A stretch of DNA of 64,000 bases, taken from contig JAJEKV010000013.1 of NCBI GenBank assembly GCA_021234155.1, forward strand, positions 3,733,871-3,797,870, given 5' to 3'. Below the pieces are notes generated by a model. The model was not told where the DNA came from. It saw nothing but the letters and a program-made list of their open reading frames with translations, and made no database searches. Shown piece after piece: positions 1-9,598 of the stretch (within the stretch, counting starts at the first letter, position 1; each line of letters begins with the position of its first letter). The position numbers and the translations under genes are program-made. Source of the DNA: Isoetes taiwanensis. Lineage: Eukaryota > Streptophyta > Lycopodiopsida > Isoetales > Isoetaceae.

Positions 1-28
1 GTACTCATATTTTATTTATATTTTGCAG

Positions 29-720
29 AGGTAATCAGAAGAAGCAGCTGAAAGCTCTTGCCAAAGCTACAGGAGTCTCGATAGAGGAAGTGGCACAGCC
101 TATCTGGTTGACTAATGAGGCATTTCAAGTACATCATCTCTCCCATGAGTCGTATAATTAGATGATGCCATGTGGACTAAGTCCTTGTATTGCATTGTAG
201 TCGGGAGAGTCGTATAATTAGATGACGCCATGTGGACTAAGTCCTTGTATTGCATTGTAGTGTTTGAAGGCCAACATATTATCAAAGAAAGGGGAAGCTA
301 GAACAAAGGCGTGCTACTGACGCGAGGTAATGACGAAGCAAGTGGCGACCATATAGTGCCAATAAGACTGGTCCGGGCGGTTATGGCTTTCTGGATAAGC
401 TATTTGTAAGTATAAATTTGGTTTATAATGTAGGTTCTCGAGTTGAACACTAACATTAGTTTTGGTGCTCATTCTCAATAGAAGTCATTTGCTGGTCGCC
501 CGGCTGCTAAAGATGAACGCGAAAGGGCCTTCAAAAAGGCGGGTCATGCGGCCATCCAAAGACTGTACATACTTGGCGGAAGCGAGGGACGTGTGTATCA
601 TTCATTAGATAATTATTTGTGACTACAATGAACTAATTGTTGCGATACAATATAATGCAGGTAAATGAAGACGAACCCGCCAATGAAGAAGAAGAAGAAG
701 AAGAAGAGAGCAACAACTAA
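29..720 (+). CDS. 3' exons of a CACTA element gene (partial)
   Basis: This is the end of a spliced gene inside the CACTA element. A TTTTGCAG acceptor at 21-28 opens a reading frame beginning GNQKKQLKALAK. A later exon at about 481-592 (KSFAGRPAAKDERERAFKKA) follows an AATAG acceptor, and a last exon at 661-720 follows ATGCAG. The last exon ends in a run of glutamates, ESNN and a TAA stop. The 592/661 junction keeps frame if the donor is GTGTAT at 593. A middle piece near 385-415 reads KTGPGGYGFLDKLF but its borders are unclear. It is probably the accessory (tnpA/transposase_24-like) product rather than the tnp2 transposase, judged only from position and acidic tail. I do not recognise a conserved domain. 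Confidence 0.4.
147..266 (+). repeat. 60-bp direct tandem duplication
   Basis: GAGTCGTATAATTAGATGA starts at 147 and again at 207. The two 60-bp copies differ at very few bases. The repeat lies within the intronic part of the CACTA gene and looks like a recent slippage duplication. Confidence 0.8.
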
Positions 721-1159
721 AGACTCAATATATTTTGTAATGTGCAAATTACATTGTGAAATATATTAAATTTTTTATGCTTTGTTCTTATTATTTGTGA
801 TTTTTTTGTTATGTTAATTTTATGCTCGATTCTATTTTTTATTCTTAGATTTATTAAACATTTAATTACATATTAAATAATAATGCTTATCTACCATGAT
901 CTTTTGAATACTAATATAATTTAATCAATATTTGTTTCTATTTTTCGAATTTTTAAATTTTTAATTTTTATTCTCGATTTATTTTGTTCATATTTAATAT
1001 TTATTAATTCTATTAATATTATTGTTAATATTAATATTATTTAATAATATTAATAAATATTACTAAATATTTATTTATATTAAATATTTGTTAATATTGA
1101 ATATGAATATTAATTGTCCTTTAAATAATATTGAATAATATTAAATAAATATTTTTTTT

Positions 1160-1716
1160 TTCAAAATTCATTAATCGTCGTTGAACGACGTTGAGGGTGT
1201 GGTCGCCACGCGTGTATCGCCACCGCGATCATTCGTCGCCACGCCAGCGCCACGCCGCATTAACGCCGTTGAACGGCGTGGTGGGCGTGGTCGCCACGCC
1301 AGCCAGCAGTGTGCGATACCGTCGAAGCTGAACGCCGTTTAACGACGTTTTACACGCAGCCACGCCCGCGCCGCTTACGGCGGTAACGCCATCACCGGAC
1401 GCCACGACACGCGACATGATGGCGGTATTAATCGCCGTTGAACGGCGTTGCAAAGTCATCGCCACGCCCGGGCCACGCCGGGGGCGGCCACTCGGCAAAA
1501 GAAGTTGGCGTAATCGACCACGGTATGCTAACGACGTTGAACGACGTCAGGTCGTCGCTTAAAGACGCCGCGGTTGCGACGCGTATAGCGACGCATAAAC
1601 GTCGTTTATCGACGCTTAAACGTCGAAATAGACGTCGTTTATCGACGTCTTGACGTCGATAAACGACGTGCAAACGACGTCTGGACGTCGTAATAGACGT
1701 CGTAACAGGGCTTTAA
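1160..1716. repeat. CACTA subterminal repeat zone
   Basis: This is a dense array of short motifs in both orientations, variants of GCCGTTGAACGGCG, ACGACGTTGAACGACGT and GACGTCGTAATAGACGTCG, many of them self-complementary. CACTA elements carry subterminal repeats of this kind next to their ends as binding sites for the element-encoded DNA-binding protein. The base composition switches sharply from the AT-rich spacer at about 1160. Confidence 0.7.
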
Positions 1717-1799
1717 TCTTGTAGTGGCCAATGCATTAGAAATCAAGCCTGTAAGAAAAAGAAATGTTAGTCTCATGAACATAACATTCATATCAAACC

Positions 1800-2370
1800 A
1801 GCATAGTTACCTCTACTAGTTGTGCCTTTGACCAAAGTTTCTTCCATCATGTAGTTAGCTCTATTATGCCTGAAATATTTCTTGAATGGTTCAAAAACTG
1901 CCCCATTAAGTAGTTGCATTTTATGAGAAGTGTGAGGAGTTAGAATAACTAGGTGATCCCCAAGGATCTGGTTTGAATCACCACCTCATTGGTTATGTGG
2001 CTGCCATGACCATCCAAAATTGTAAGATGTGTGTTGCTTTCATCAGCCCCTCCAGGCATATTAGACTTATAATGCTTCCTTAACCAAACCTCAAACATCT
2101 TCGTAGTCATCCATGCCTCAGGTTGAACTGGAATGCAAGCTTCAACCTTGCAATTAACCACATGATTATCTTGAAGTCTAATGCCTTTCAAGATGTAGTA
2201 AGCTATGAACAACATTCCCTAAAGTATTGCAGCAAGCTAAGACAGGTCAATTCTCAGTTTTGCATCACCATCTCATGGACAGTCCTACTCCCCTTTTTAG
2301 CTGCTGCTTTTAAAGGGGGATGCTCTTTGGCATTTCTTAGATATGTGCTTAAAGTTGACTAATGCCAGAC
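1800..2370 (-). pseudogene. DDE_1 (pogo/Tigger-like) transposase fragment
   Basis: On the minus strand, 2215-1949 encodes a piece containing WMTTKMFEVWLRKHY and LTILDGHGSHITNEV. This is the core of the DDE_1 endonuclease family (pogo/Tigger and CENP-B relatives), where LDGHGSH holds the second catalytic aspartate. Downstream, another frame reads TPHTSHKMQLLNGAVFEPF, matching the family's PxHTSHxxQPLDxxxFxPxK motif. Upstream, near 2340-2250, a frame reads KKGSRTVHEMVMQN. The open frame changes several times and is interrupted by stops, so no active transposase is made. The same fragment lies at 31,000-31,600. It is unclear whether it began as a transposon or as a domesticated host gene. Confidence 0.7.
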
Positions 2371-3114
2371 AAATTGTCCTATAAAGTATTGGAACCAATG
2401 GTTGAACCATTGGGGGATCTTAATGATAGATATACTTCTAAAACCAAAGGAGAATAGAGAATGGGTCAGGACAATGAAATAAAATAGAATATAGATTGTC
2501 TAACGTCCATGAAGACCAATTGGCCATATGTCACCCATCTACCAACCCCTTGATCCAATCTATTAATGCGTTGTTTTCCTTTCATTGTCATACCACCATT
2601 ACTACTAAGACTAGAAAAACCTTGGCTCAAAAGATTAAACTGTAATAGAATGAAAAACCTTGGCTCAAAAGATTAAACTATAATAGAATGGATTATTACT
2701 AGGCTTCAGGATAGCCGTGGAGATTGTCATGATCAAACAAGCCATTTGGGGTGATCAGGCTGTATTTCAGCCCTTAGTTGCAGAAAATGCTAAAAACTAA
2801 ATGACCATGCATGTCTCTACCTTGAAATCAGTTATGAATCGATTACCTCTTCTCTCTTCTCCTCTAAATCATCCATGTCTGCCGCATTCTGCTCCTCAAC
2901 TCGGCTACCTCGACATGCAACAGAGAAAAAACATACTGAGAGGTGATCCTGGAGGATGGTCTTAGCACCTCCATGTGTCCTTATTGTAGTGGTCAGTCCG
3001 TGCATGGGCTGGCAAATTCAAATCTAGACCGCTGGGTTAGTCCAGCTTCAATCTCCACCATCCAAATATTTTCATATACTAGCCTTCGAAATGACAGGTG
3101 TATTAACGTGGTGA
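2371..3114. other. Gene-free duplicated sequence
   Basis: This is ordinary unique-looking DNA shared with 31,600-32,315. A short plus-strand frame at 2943-3176 is kept in both copies but resembles no family I know and runs into the minisatellite. I do not call a gene. Confidence 0.5.
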
Positions 3115-3905
3115 TCCGAGAGGGCGGGATCACTTCGGCAGATAATCTCCGTCGTTATCCCCCCAGGCGAGGGTGATTCTGGAAAAGGGGATCCATGGCC
3201 AGGAGGCCGGGGATTCTAGAGGACAGGATCACTTCGGCAGATAACCTCTGTCGTTAACAACTCAGATAGGGGTGATACCGGAGCAGGGGATTCACATCCA
3301 TAGGCATCATGGGGATCCACATCAGGAACATCAGCCAGAGGCAAGGAACCACATCAGCCAGAGGCTGGGGATCCCGAAGGAGGGGATCCACGTCGCGGGG
3401 GTCGAGGATCCCGGAGGACGGGATCACTTCAGTGAATAAGGTCCCCCGTTAACAACCTAGGCAAGGGTGATCCTGAAGGAGGGGATCCACACCATAGGTC
3501 CGGGGATCCTAGAGGACGGGATCACCTCAACAGATAATGTCCTCAGTTAACAGCCCAGACGGGGGTGATCTCGGAGAAGGGGATCCACATCACGGCCACG
3601 GGTCCGGGGATCCGGGGGGCGGGATCACCATGGTGGATGACCTCCACTGTTAACAGCCATGACTGCAGGATCACGGAGGAGGAGATCCACGTCTTGCTGA
3701 TCCCAGAGGGCGGGATCACCACGACGGATAACGTCCGCTGTTAAAAGCCATGGCGGGGGGATTTCAGAGGAGGGGATCCACATCCGGGCTATGGGATCCC
3801 GAAGGTCTAACTGGTGGCCGATAACAGTTCTGGTATCAGCCATCCTCAGGGGATCCTGAAGGAGGGAATCGCCGACGTGATCCTGGAGGCCGGGATCTCT
3901 CAACG
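3115..3905. repeat. GGATCC-rich minisatellite (about 98-bp unit, about 8 copies)
   Basis: GGGATCACYTC-type unit starts lie at about 3129, 3228, 3421, 3519, 3622 and 3714. Each unit has the order GGGATCAC, GATAAC.TCC, GTTAAC, GGGTGATC and GGGGATCCACATC. Units run about 92-100 bp, apart from a diverged pair at 3228-3420. The array has GC content well above its flanks. The second block carries the same array at 32,316-33,172. A small minus-strand frame across the right half is a by-product of the repeat. Confidence 0.8.
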
Positions 3906-4589
3906 GAGGACAGCTGAAATACAACATGGTTTTCGATGGTGGTGATGAGCCACATTGACCTGGCATGTGCCCATACTTCCAAACGGGGTCTCCCAAATAG
4001 ATCCTGTTGGAAGTGGCCCTAGATACCAAAATACAAGATCTTTATCTCCAGGATCCCCGAATCTGAGGTAAACGTATCCTGAGCCGCGAACTTGACCCTT
4101 GGTCTTGGGACATGCTTTACCATAAAATATGATATCTTGGGAGGCATACAGCCCAAGTCTGAATACAGACTCAATTGTTGCTTTGCTTTCTGGAAGACCT
4201 GATTCTTACCCAAAAAGACAATTAGGACGAGAGAAACTTTGGCAACCCAATAACCATATCATTTTAAGACATTCATCAACTTCTCCTCCTACATGTTCAA
4301 ACTTGGACACCAAAAATTTGTAGGCTATAGTGTCACCTTTAGCACCTGCGAAACAGAATAGAGTCCTTCCATTTGACTAAAAAGCTGAAAGTGTTGCACC
4401 CCTCCATTTAACTAAGAAGCTGAATGTAAATTTGTTTGCCCAACGCCTGCAAATACACAAAGAGCCATGAGAATTCGAATCAAGTAGGGGAGGTAGCCGT
4501 CGACGGCTTTCGTCCAATTGCGGGCGTGGATGGAAAGTGCAATGAAGATGTGACGTTCAGAGTTTATAGCCACTTTAACTTTGATCCTA

Positions 4590-4915
4590 TCCATATTTAG
4601 AATGTGGATGAAACAGGTATTAGTAGCTTAGCAGTTATAAGTTATAGCTAAGAAAGGAAGTAGGGTTGTCCATGAGATGGTAATGAGAAACCGAGAGTGG
4701 GCGACTGTTTTAGCTTGTTGTAATGCTTCCGGCAGTGCTATGCCTAACTATTACATTTTCAAAGGCAATAGGCTAAGAGCAAATCATGTTTGTGAGGTTG
4801 GCACAGGTATGTCATTGTAGACTAGGGCTTGGATGACTAGTGAACTATTCATATTTTGGTTGAAAGAACATTTTAATACTAACGTAACATGAGCAGCACT
4901 TGGATGATGCATGCA
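4590..4915 (+). pseudogene. DDE_1 transposase fragment, second piece
   Basis: The plus strand near 4600 reads NVDETGISSLAVIS, and near 4660-4900 reads VVHEMVMRNREWATVLACCN, YYIFKGNRLRANHV and WMTSELFIFWLKEHF. These match the DDE_1 family in order: the DETG motif, the central strand region and the W-MT-x-x-F-x-x-WL segment. It parallels the minus-strand piece at 1800-2370 but is a separate, diverged copy. Stops and a frame break interrupt it. The copy in block 2 (33,905-34,075) has lost about 150 bp. Confidence 0.65.
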
Positions 4916-6480
4916 TGCTAAGGTGAGTTTATTCATTTTCTAATGATTACAATTTAACAGCCAATCTATCTATTCAAAAAAAAAAATTTTCATCCTTTTC
5001 TGTTAATGCAGAATTCAAGGACTAGAAATATTGATGCAGAATTCAAGGACTAGAAATATTGATGAATGTGGTGGCCACTGTCGATCAAGCTGGTCCAAGC
5101 ACTGCGCAAGAGCATGCTTTTCCATCCACAACAGGTTCGTCCAAGCATGTTCGCTTTACTTACACTTAGGTCTATGTTCTAGAAGATAAAAGGGAATATC
5201 TGGTCCATTGGCTGCCATCCATATTTTCCTTTAGCACAAATTTTCCATCCATATTTTCCTTTTATAGCACAATTTTTCTCTGTCTTTAATTACATACTTC
5301 AACACACATTTCATCCTCCATGTTGTAGATACAAGCTCCATGTGACGACCATGGTTGTCAGACTCCACTAATGGCTTTCTGAACTACAGCACCTGTAGCT
5401 ATGTGCTTGTGCTTATATAATTTCTTAGCAGTTATGATTGTCACCCGTCTCTCCACTGGCCACAATGAAATCCTCCCTAATGTCTCTGAATGATATGCTC
5501 CTGCTCAGACTAACCCAAGTCTAATTTCCCATTTGCTTACAAGGTCAAGTAGCATACAAGAATTTCCCAAGGCTTCTCAAGCATCTCTAAAAGCTTATAC
5601 GGGCTCTGATCTCCTGGAATGTGCATCTAAAAGCACTTTCAGATTTGAACCTTATCTTTTCCAATATCTGACTCTGCGCATGTTTCAAATCAAGCAAGCT
5701 CGAATATAATCGCTCTAGGTTTACTACCATCAAACACTAGATTAGAAGCACTAGATCAGAATAAAGCTTTTGTTGGTTCAACTGTGTAATCCGTAAAACA
5801 GTGAGAAAACTAAGGCAAGAACTTTCTCTTAAAAATAAAATAGTACTAAGATTGATATGATCTATACACTTCAATCTGCACTCCACTTTCCCGGATTAGA
5901 TATCTGCATCCCTGCAGCAAACCTTATCATTACCTCAAAACCTTTTATCGTTACCTCAAACCTTTTCAAATTCTCACTAGATCCTAAGATAACAAAAGGG
6001 ACTAGATCTAGTCTGAAAATTAAAGCCATCTAGAGCTGATAATTAGACCCAAGAGCAGTGCCAAGTAGCAAAAAGAAGCTCGATCAAGAATAATGCAATC
6101 CTCAAAAATCATCCAAGTGCTTGGCTGTTCTTATAGCCAAAATATGCTCCAGCATGGAAAAGGTTTTGCCAATATTACTAAACAACAAGAGAGATACAGA
6201 CAAGCAAAATCCTCTCCACCTTTTACTTTCTCTCACTAAAAATCACCATGATCATAGATGGCGATGCCATGATAGAGGTCAGAACTTCTATATCAGGACC
6301 AAGACATGGCACAGAACTTTGTTGAACTTACATAGTCAAAATATATGCACTGTCCTGATCCTTCCTGAAGAACCTGAAAACTATGTTCACTGCAAATAAC
6401 CTTAGCCATTTAAATGCTTCTATACCAGGACCACGATTGCAGGGAAGATTGATACAAACATGTTCAAGTTAAGAAAAGAA
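4916..6480. other. Gene-free stretch upstream of GRP-A
   Basis: This stretch is AT-rich, non-coding and collinear with 34,075-35,610. A 28-bp direct duplication of GCAGAATTCAAGGACTAG lies at 5009-5064 and is single in the other block. Another frame near 5530-5710 has a longer counterpart at 34,625-34,840 but no recognisable product. No gene is supported. Confidence 0.5.
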
Positions 6481-6735
6481 TACAAAGTCAAAATCCTGTT
6501 CCTTCAAGGAGGATTAATATGCAGACCGGAGGCAGAGGCCAGAAATTTTCCTTGCTCCCGTGAAGAAGCCCAGGAAGGCCATAGGCGCAGAAATGGTAAG
6601 CGTTTGCAACATACCTTATATATACGATATAAGCTTGTTCTTCTGTTCCTCTTTTTCCTACCAAAGCCTGTGGGATATTCAATCCTGCAAGATGCAGAAT
6701 GCTGGATAAGAAGATGCAAGATGCCATGCACAAGA

Positions 6736-6743
6736 CACGTGGC
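6736..6743 (+). promoter_or_regulatory. G-box/ABRE (CACGTGGC) upstream of GRP-A
   Basis: CACGTGGC, the ABA-response/G-box core bound by plant bZIP factors, lies 59 bp before the ATG. The RY motif TGCATGCA found at this point in the other copies is missing here because the TGATCTGCATGCAAT stretch is deleted. Confidence 0.45.
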
Positions 6744-6801
6744 AGACCAATACTAGTACAAAAAAGAGGGCCTCCATTATGCATTTCATCAGCCAGCAAC
6801 C

Positions 6802-7218
6802 ATGAAGACCTCTGCTCTAGCTTTGATTTTGATAATAGCATTGATGGTAGTAGTAGAAACAACTGCTCAGTTTTCATGCTTTTGAAGAAGATCGATATCG
6901 AGGTGGAGGTGGATATGGTCCATATAGAGGTGGTGGTAGATATGGTGGATATGGCAGAGGAGGCTATGGATATGGTGGACGTCGTGGTGGATATTACAGA
7001 TATGAGGCCCGAGGATCTTTTGCAATGTTTGAGGCCGACCAATATGGTGGACATGGTCAGTGGGCTATGGTGGATATGGTCGAGGAAGAGGTGGTTATGG
7101 TGGTCGAGGTGGCTATGGTGGAGGATATGGTGGTCGAGGTGGCTATGGTGGAGGATATGGTAATCAAGGTGGATATGGCGGTCGAGGTGGCTATGGTGGA
7201 TGGGGAAGCGGTTGGTAG
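6802..7218 (+). pseudogene. GRP-A, frameshifted secreted glycine-rich protein gene
   Basis: This is the block-1 counterpart of GRP-D. The signal-peptide region MKTSALALILIIALMVVVET is intact. A 14-bp loss after the codons for TAQF (GCTCCAATGCAGCC is missing) then shifts the frame, so the Gly/Tyr repeat region is read as Met/Val/Asp-rich sequence. Further small changes lie in the acidic spacer (the GAGGCCCGAGGATC region) and just after the GGHG segment. The DNA of the repeat region is otherwise like GRP-D, with the same extra RGGYGGGYGG unit and the same YYRYE version of the spacer. It is a host pseudogene, possibly still transcribed because its G-box survives. Confidence 0.85.
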
Positions 7219-7520
7219 TGTTAGAAATATTAAGTATATATTTGGATTGAAAATAATAATATTTTCAAGATTTGCAATTCCATTGATGCCAGTATACCTT
7301 AGTATGGAGACTGTGTATCATTGAAGGTTTTGTGGAAGTGAATTAGAAATGTTTGTATATATTTGGGATTGGAAATAATAATATTGTCAATATTTGCAAT
7401 TCCATTGATTCCAGTATACCTTAGTATGGGAGGTGTATCGTGGAATATTTGCAATTCCATTGATTCCGGTACACCTTAGTATGGAGATTGTGTATTCTGG
7501 AAGGTTTTGTGGAAATGGAT
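7219..7520. repeat. 3'-flank tandem repeats of GRP-A
   Basis: This flank holds repeats of the motif AATATTTGCAATTCCATTGA, then CCAGTATACCTTAGTATGG and TGTGTATC. There are three copies, two about 115 bp apart and a shorter one about 60 bp on. The same repeated tail follows every GRP copy and probably makes up the 3' UTR. Confidence 0.7.
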
Positions 7521-8276
7521 GTTCAAATTTGAAGGCTACCCTTAATTTTCTTGTGACAGGCAAAAATAATTTACACCTTTCGCGTGACAGGAAGTCTTTC
7601 AAATTTAATATTTCAAATGTAAGACAAAAATCCCAAATGACATTATCTGAGTCCTTCTTGTCCTTTACATTTGAGACTTAAACACTAGTCTTGTCTCACA
7701 ATGAATAGGTAGGGTCCATTTCTAAGGTTCTTAGCAGGCTTGCTTAACCCCCTCAACAACTTCTCAAATTCTAGCCTATCCACATTGCGCCCCACCTCAA
7801 CAAGTTTCAATTCACACTGTTGGATCTCCAAATTTTCTACATTACGTCCAGGAAAATTACAAAAAAAAGAAAGAGAAATTTAGTTGAGGTATCCTAGATG
7901 TCCGTCCTTCCCTTACCTTGTTGTTCTCACACATCGTGCTCCCTCTTACTTGTATTGCAGTTCTTCAAAATCCTGTTCCTTCAATGAGAATAAAGCAGCC
8001 GTGAAAATATATTTGTACATGACCATCAGCCGTGAAATTATAGCCTAGCTAACATGACCATCAGCCTTTAAAGGGAAGCATAAGCAGCTTACCGGAAACA
8101 GAGGCCAGAAATTCTCCTGGCTCCCTAACTGCGCCATTGCCATAGGCGCAGAAACGGTAAATGTTTGCAACATACCTTATATATTCCATATAAGCTTGTT
8201 CTTCTGTTCCCCTTTTTCCGAGCAAAGCCTGTGGGATATTCAAGCCTGCAAGATGCAGAATGCTGGATAAGTGATC

Positions 8277-8284
8277 TGCATGCA
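8277..8284 (+). promoter_or_regulatory. RY motif (TGCATGCA) upstream of GRP-B
   Basis: TGCATGCA contains the CATGCA core recognised by B3-domain factors of the ABI3/FUS3 type. It lies about 35 bp before the G-box. The pair, in the same order and spacing, is also present upstream of GRP-C. It suggests ABA- or seed/spore-linked expression, an inference from motif only. Confidence 0.4.
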
Positions 8285-8311
8285 ATAAGATGCAAGATGC
8301 CATGCACACGA

Positions 8312-8319
8312 CACGTGGC
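8312..8319 (+). promoter_or_regulatory. G-box/ABRE (CACGTGGC) upstream of GRP-B
   Basis: An intact CACGTGGC lies 59 bp before the start codon, where bZIP binding would be expected close to the core promoter. No convincing TATA box in the usual window was found. A TTATATATTCC stretch lies farther upstream near 8177. Confidence 0.45.
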
Positions 8320-8377
8320 AGACCAATACTAGTACAAAAAAGAGGGCCTCCATTGTGCATTTCATCAGCCAGCAACC

Positions 8378-8782
8378 ATGAAGACCTCTGCTCTAGCTTT
8401 GATTTTAATAATAGCATTGATGGTAGTTGTAGAAACAACTGCTCAGTTTGCTCCAATGCAGCCTCATGCTTTTGAAGAAGATCGATATCGAGGTGGAGGT
8501 GGATATGGTCCATATAGAGGTGGTGGTAGATATGGTGGATATGGCAGAGGAGGCTATGGATATGGTGGACGTCGTGGTGGATACAGTGGCGGATATTATG
8601 GATATGAGACTGAGGCTGCTGCGATGTTTGAGGCCGACCAATATGGTGGACATGGTCCAGGTGGCTATGGTGGATATGGTCGAGGAAGAGGTGGATATGG
8701 TGGTCGAGGTGGCTATGGTGGAGGATATGGTAATCAAGGTGGCGGTCGAGGTGGCTATGGTGGATGGGGAAGCGGTTGGTAG
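8378..8782 (+). CDS. Secreted glycine/tyrosine-rich protein GRP-B (134 aa)
   Basis: This single-exon gene encodes a small secreted structural-type protein. Residues 1-22 form a signal peptide (K2, hydrophobic core ALALILIIALMVVV, likely cut after A22). A short non-repeat segment FAPMQPHAFEEDRY follows, then GGYG/RGGYGG repeats (about 38-74), an acidic spacer ETEAAAMFEADQY, and a second repeat block ending WGSGW. Plant GRPs of this build act in cell walls or the apoplast, and a few are antimicrobial. The Arg-Gly-Gly content also resembles RGG boxes, but the signal peptide argues for export. The start is the first ATG, conserved in all five copies. The gene is a mosaic: the upstream region and HGPGG follow GRP-A/D, while the SGGYYGYETEAAA spacer follows GRP-C/E. 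It is two codons shorter than GRP-C near the C-terminus. Confidence 0.85.
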   Translation: MKTSALALILIIALMVVVETTAQFAPMQPHAFEEDRYRGGGGYGPYRGGGRYGGYGRGGYGYGGRRGGYSGGYYGYETEAAAMFEADQYGGHGPGGYGGYGRGRGGYGGRGGYGGGYGNQGGGRGGYGGWGSGW

Positions 8783-9110
8783 AGTTAGAAATATTTGTAT
8801 ATATTTGGATTGAAAATAATAATATTGTCAATATTTGCAATTCCATTGATGCCAGTGTACCTTAGTATGGAGACTGTGTATCGTTGAAGGTTTTGTGGAA
8901 GTGAATTAGAAATGTTCATATATATTTGGGATTGGAAATAATAATATTGTCAATATTTGCAATTCCATTGATTCCAGTATACCCTAGTATGGAGACAGTG
9001 TATCGTGGAATATTTGCAATTCCATTGCTTCCAGTACACTCTAGTATGGAGACTGTGCATCATGGAAGGTTTTGTGGAAATGGATGCTCAAATTTAAAGG
9101 CTACCCTTAA
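8783..9110. repeat. 3'-flank tandem repeats of GRP-B
   Basis: This has the same repeat structure as behind GRP-A: AATATTTGCAATTCCATTG with CAGTRTACCYTAGTATGGAG, three copies. It is followed by a stretch common to all cassettes (GGCAAAAATAATTTACACC). Confidence 0.65.
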
Positions 9111-9598
9111 TTTTCTTGACAGGCAAAAATAATTTACACCTTTCGCGTGACAGGAAGTCTTTCAAATTTAATATTTCAAATGCAAGACAAAAATTCCAAA
9201 TGACATTATCTGAGTCCTTTTTGTCCTTTACATTTGAGACTTAAACACTAGTCTTGTCTCACAATGAATAGTTAGGGTCCATTTCTAAGGTTTTTAGCAG
9301 GCTTGCTTAACCCCCCTTACAACAACTTCTCTCACAATGAATAGTTAGGGTCCATTTCTAAGGTTTTTAGCAGGCTTGCTTAACCTCCCTTACAACAACG
9401 TCTCAAATTCTAGCCTATCCACATTGCGCCCCACCTCAACAAGTTTCAATTCACACTGTTGGATCTCCAAATTTTCTACATCTGCGCCCAAGAAAATTAC
9501 AAAAAAAAAAGAGAAATTTAGTTGAGGTACCCTAGATGTCTGTCCTTCCCTTACCTTGTTGTTCTCACACATCGTGCTCCCTCTTACTTGTATTGTAG

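Larger units (their letters stand above)
1..1726 (+). mobile_element. CACTA (En/Spm) DNA transposon, right end only
   Basis: The element enters from outside the window and ends at 1726 with TCTTGTAGTG, the inverse of the CACTACAAGA terminus typical of CACTA transposons. Inside the end lies a 550-bp GC-rich subterminal repeat zone, preceded by an AT-rich spacer (about 740-1160) and the last exons of an element gene. The flank starts GCCAATGC. The paralogous uninserted site near 30,957 reads ATGGCCAATG, which fits a 3-bp GCC target duplication. The left end cannot be seen. The family call rests on terminus, subterminal repeats and empty site together. Confidence 0.8.
7968..9598 (+). repeat. Local tandem duplication carrying GRP-B
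   Basis: Sequence from about 6488 restarts at 7968: AAATCCTGTTCCTTCAA occurs at the junction, where block 2 instead continues straight into the HRD3 exon. The copy runs through upstream region, GRP-B, 3' repeats and the intron to the HRD3 acceptor near 9598. It contains an additional 73-bp direct duplication (CTCACAATGAATAGTTAGGG at 9258 and 9331). Confidence 0.8.

Noticed and set aside
1428-1673. Open frames in both strands at 1,229-1,673
   Set aside because: They are low-complexity frames produced by the CACTA subterminal repeats.
2943-3176. 77-codon frame (MILEDGLSTSMCPYCSGQ), present in both blocks
   Set aside because: Duplicated with the block and running into the minisatellite, with no family match. 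Conservation is explained by recent duplication alone.
3115-3905. CRISPR-like regular repeats
   Set aside because: Units are adjoining and imperfect with no spacers of constant length. This is a eukaryotic minisatellite.
8448-8813. Met/Val/Asp/Glu-rich plus-strand frames inside GRP genes
   Set aside because: They are the shifted frame of the same Gly/Tyr repeats. Only in GRP-A does this frame follow the signal-peptide region, and that is due to a deletion.
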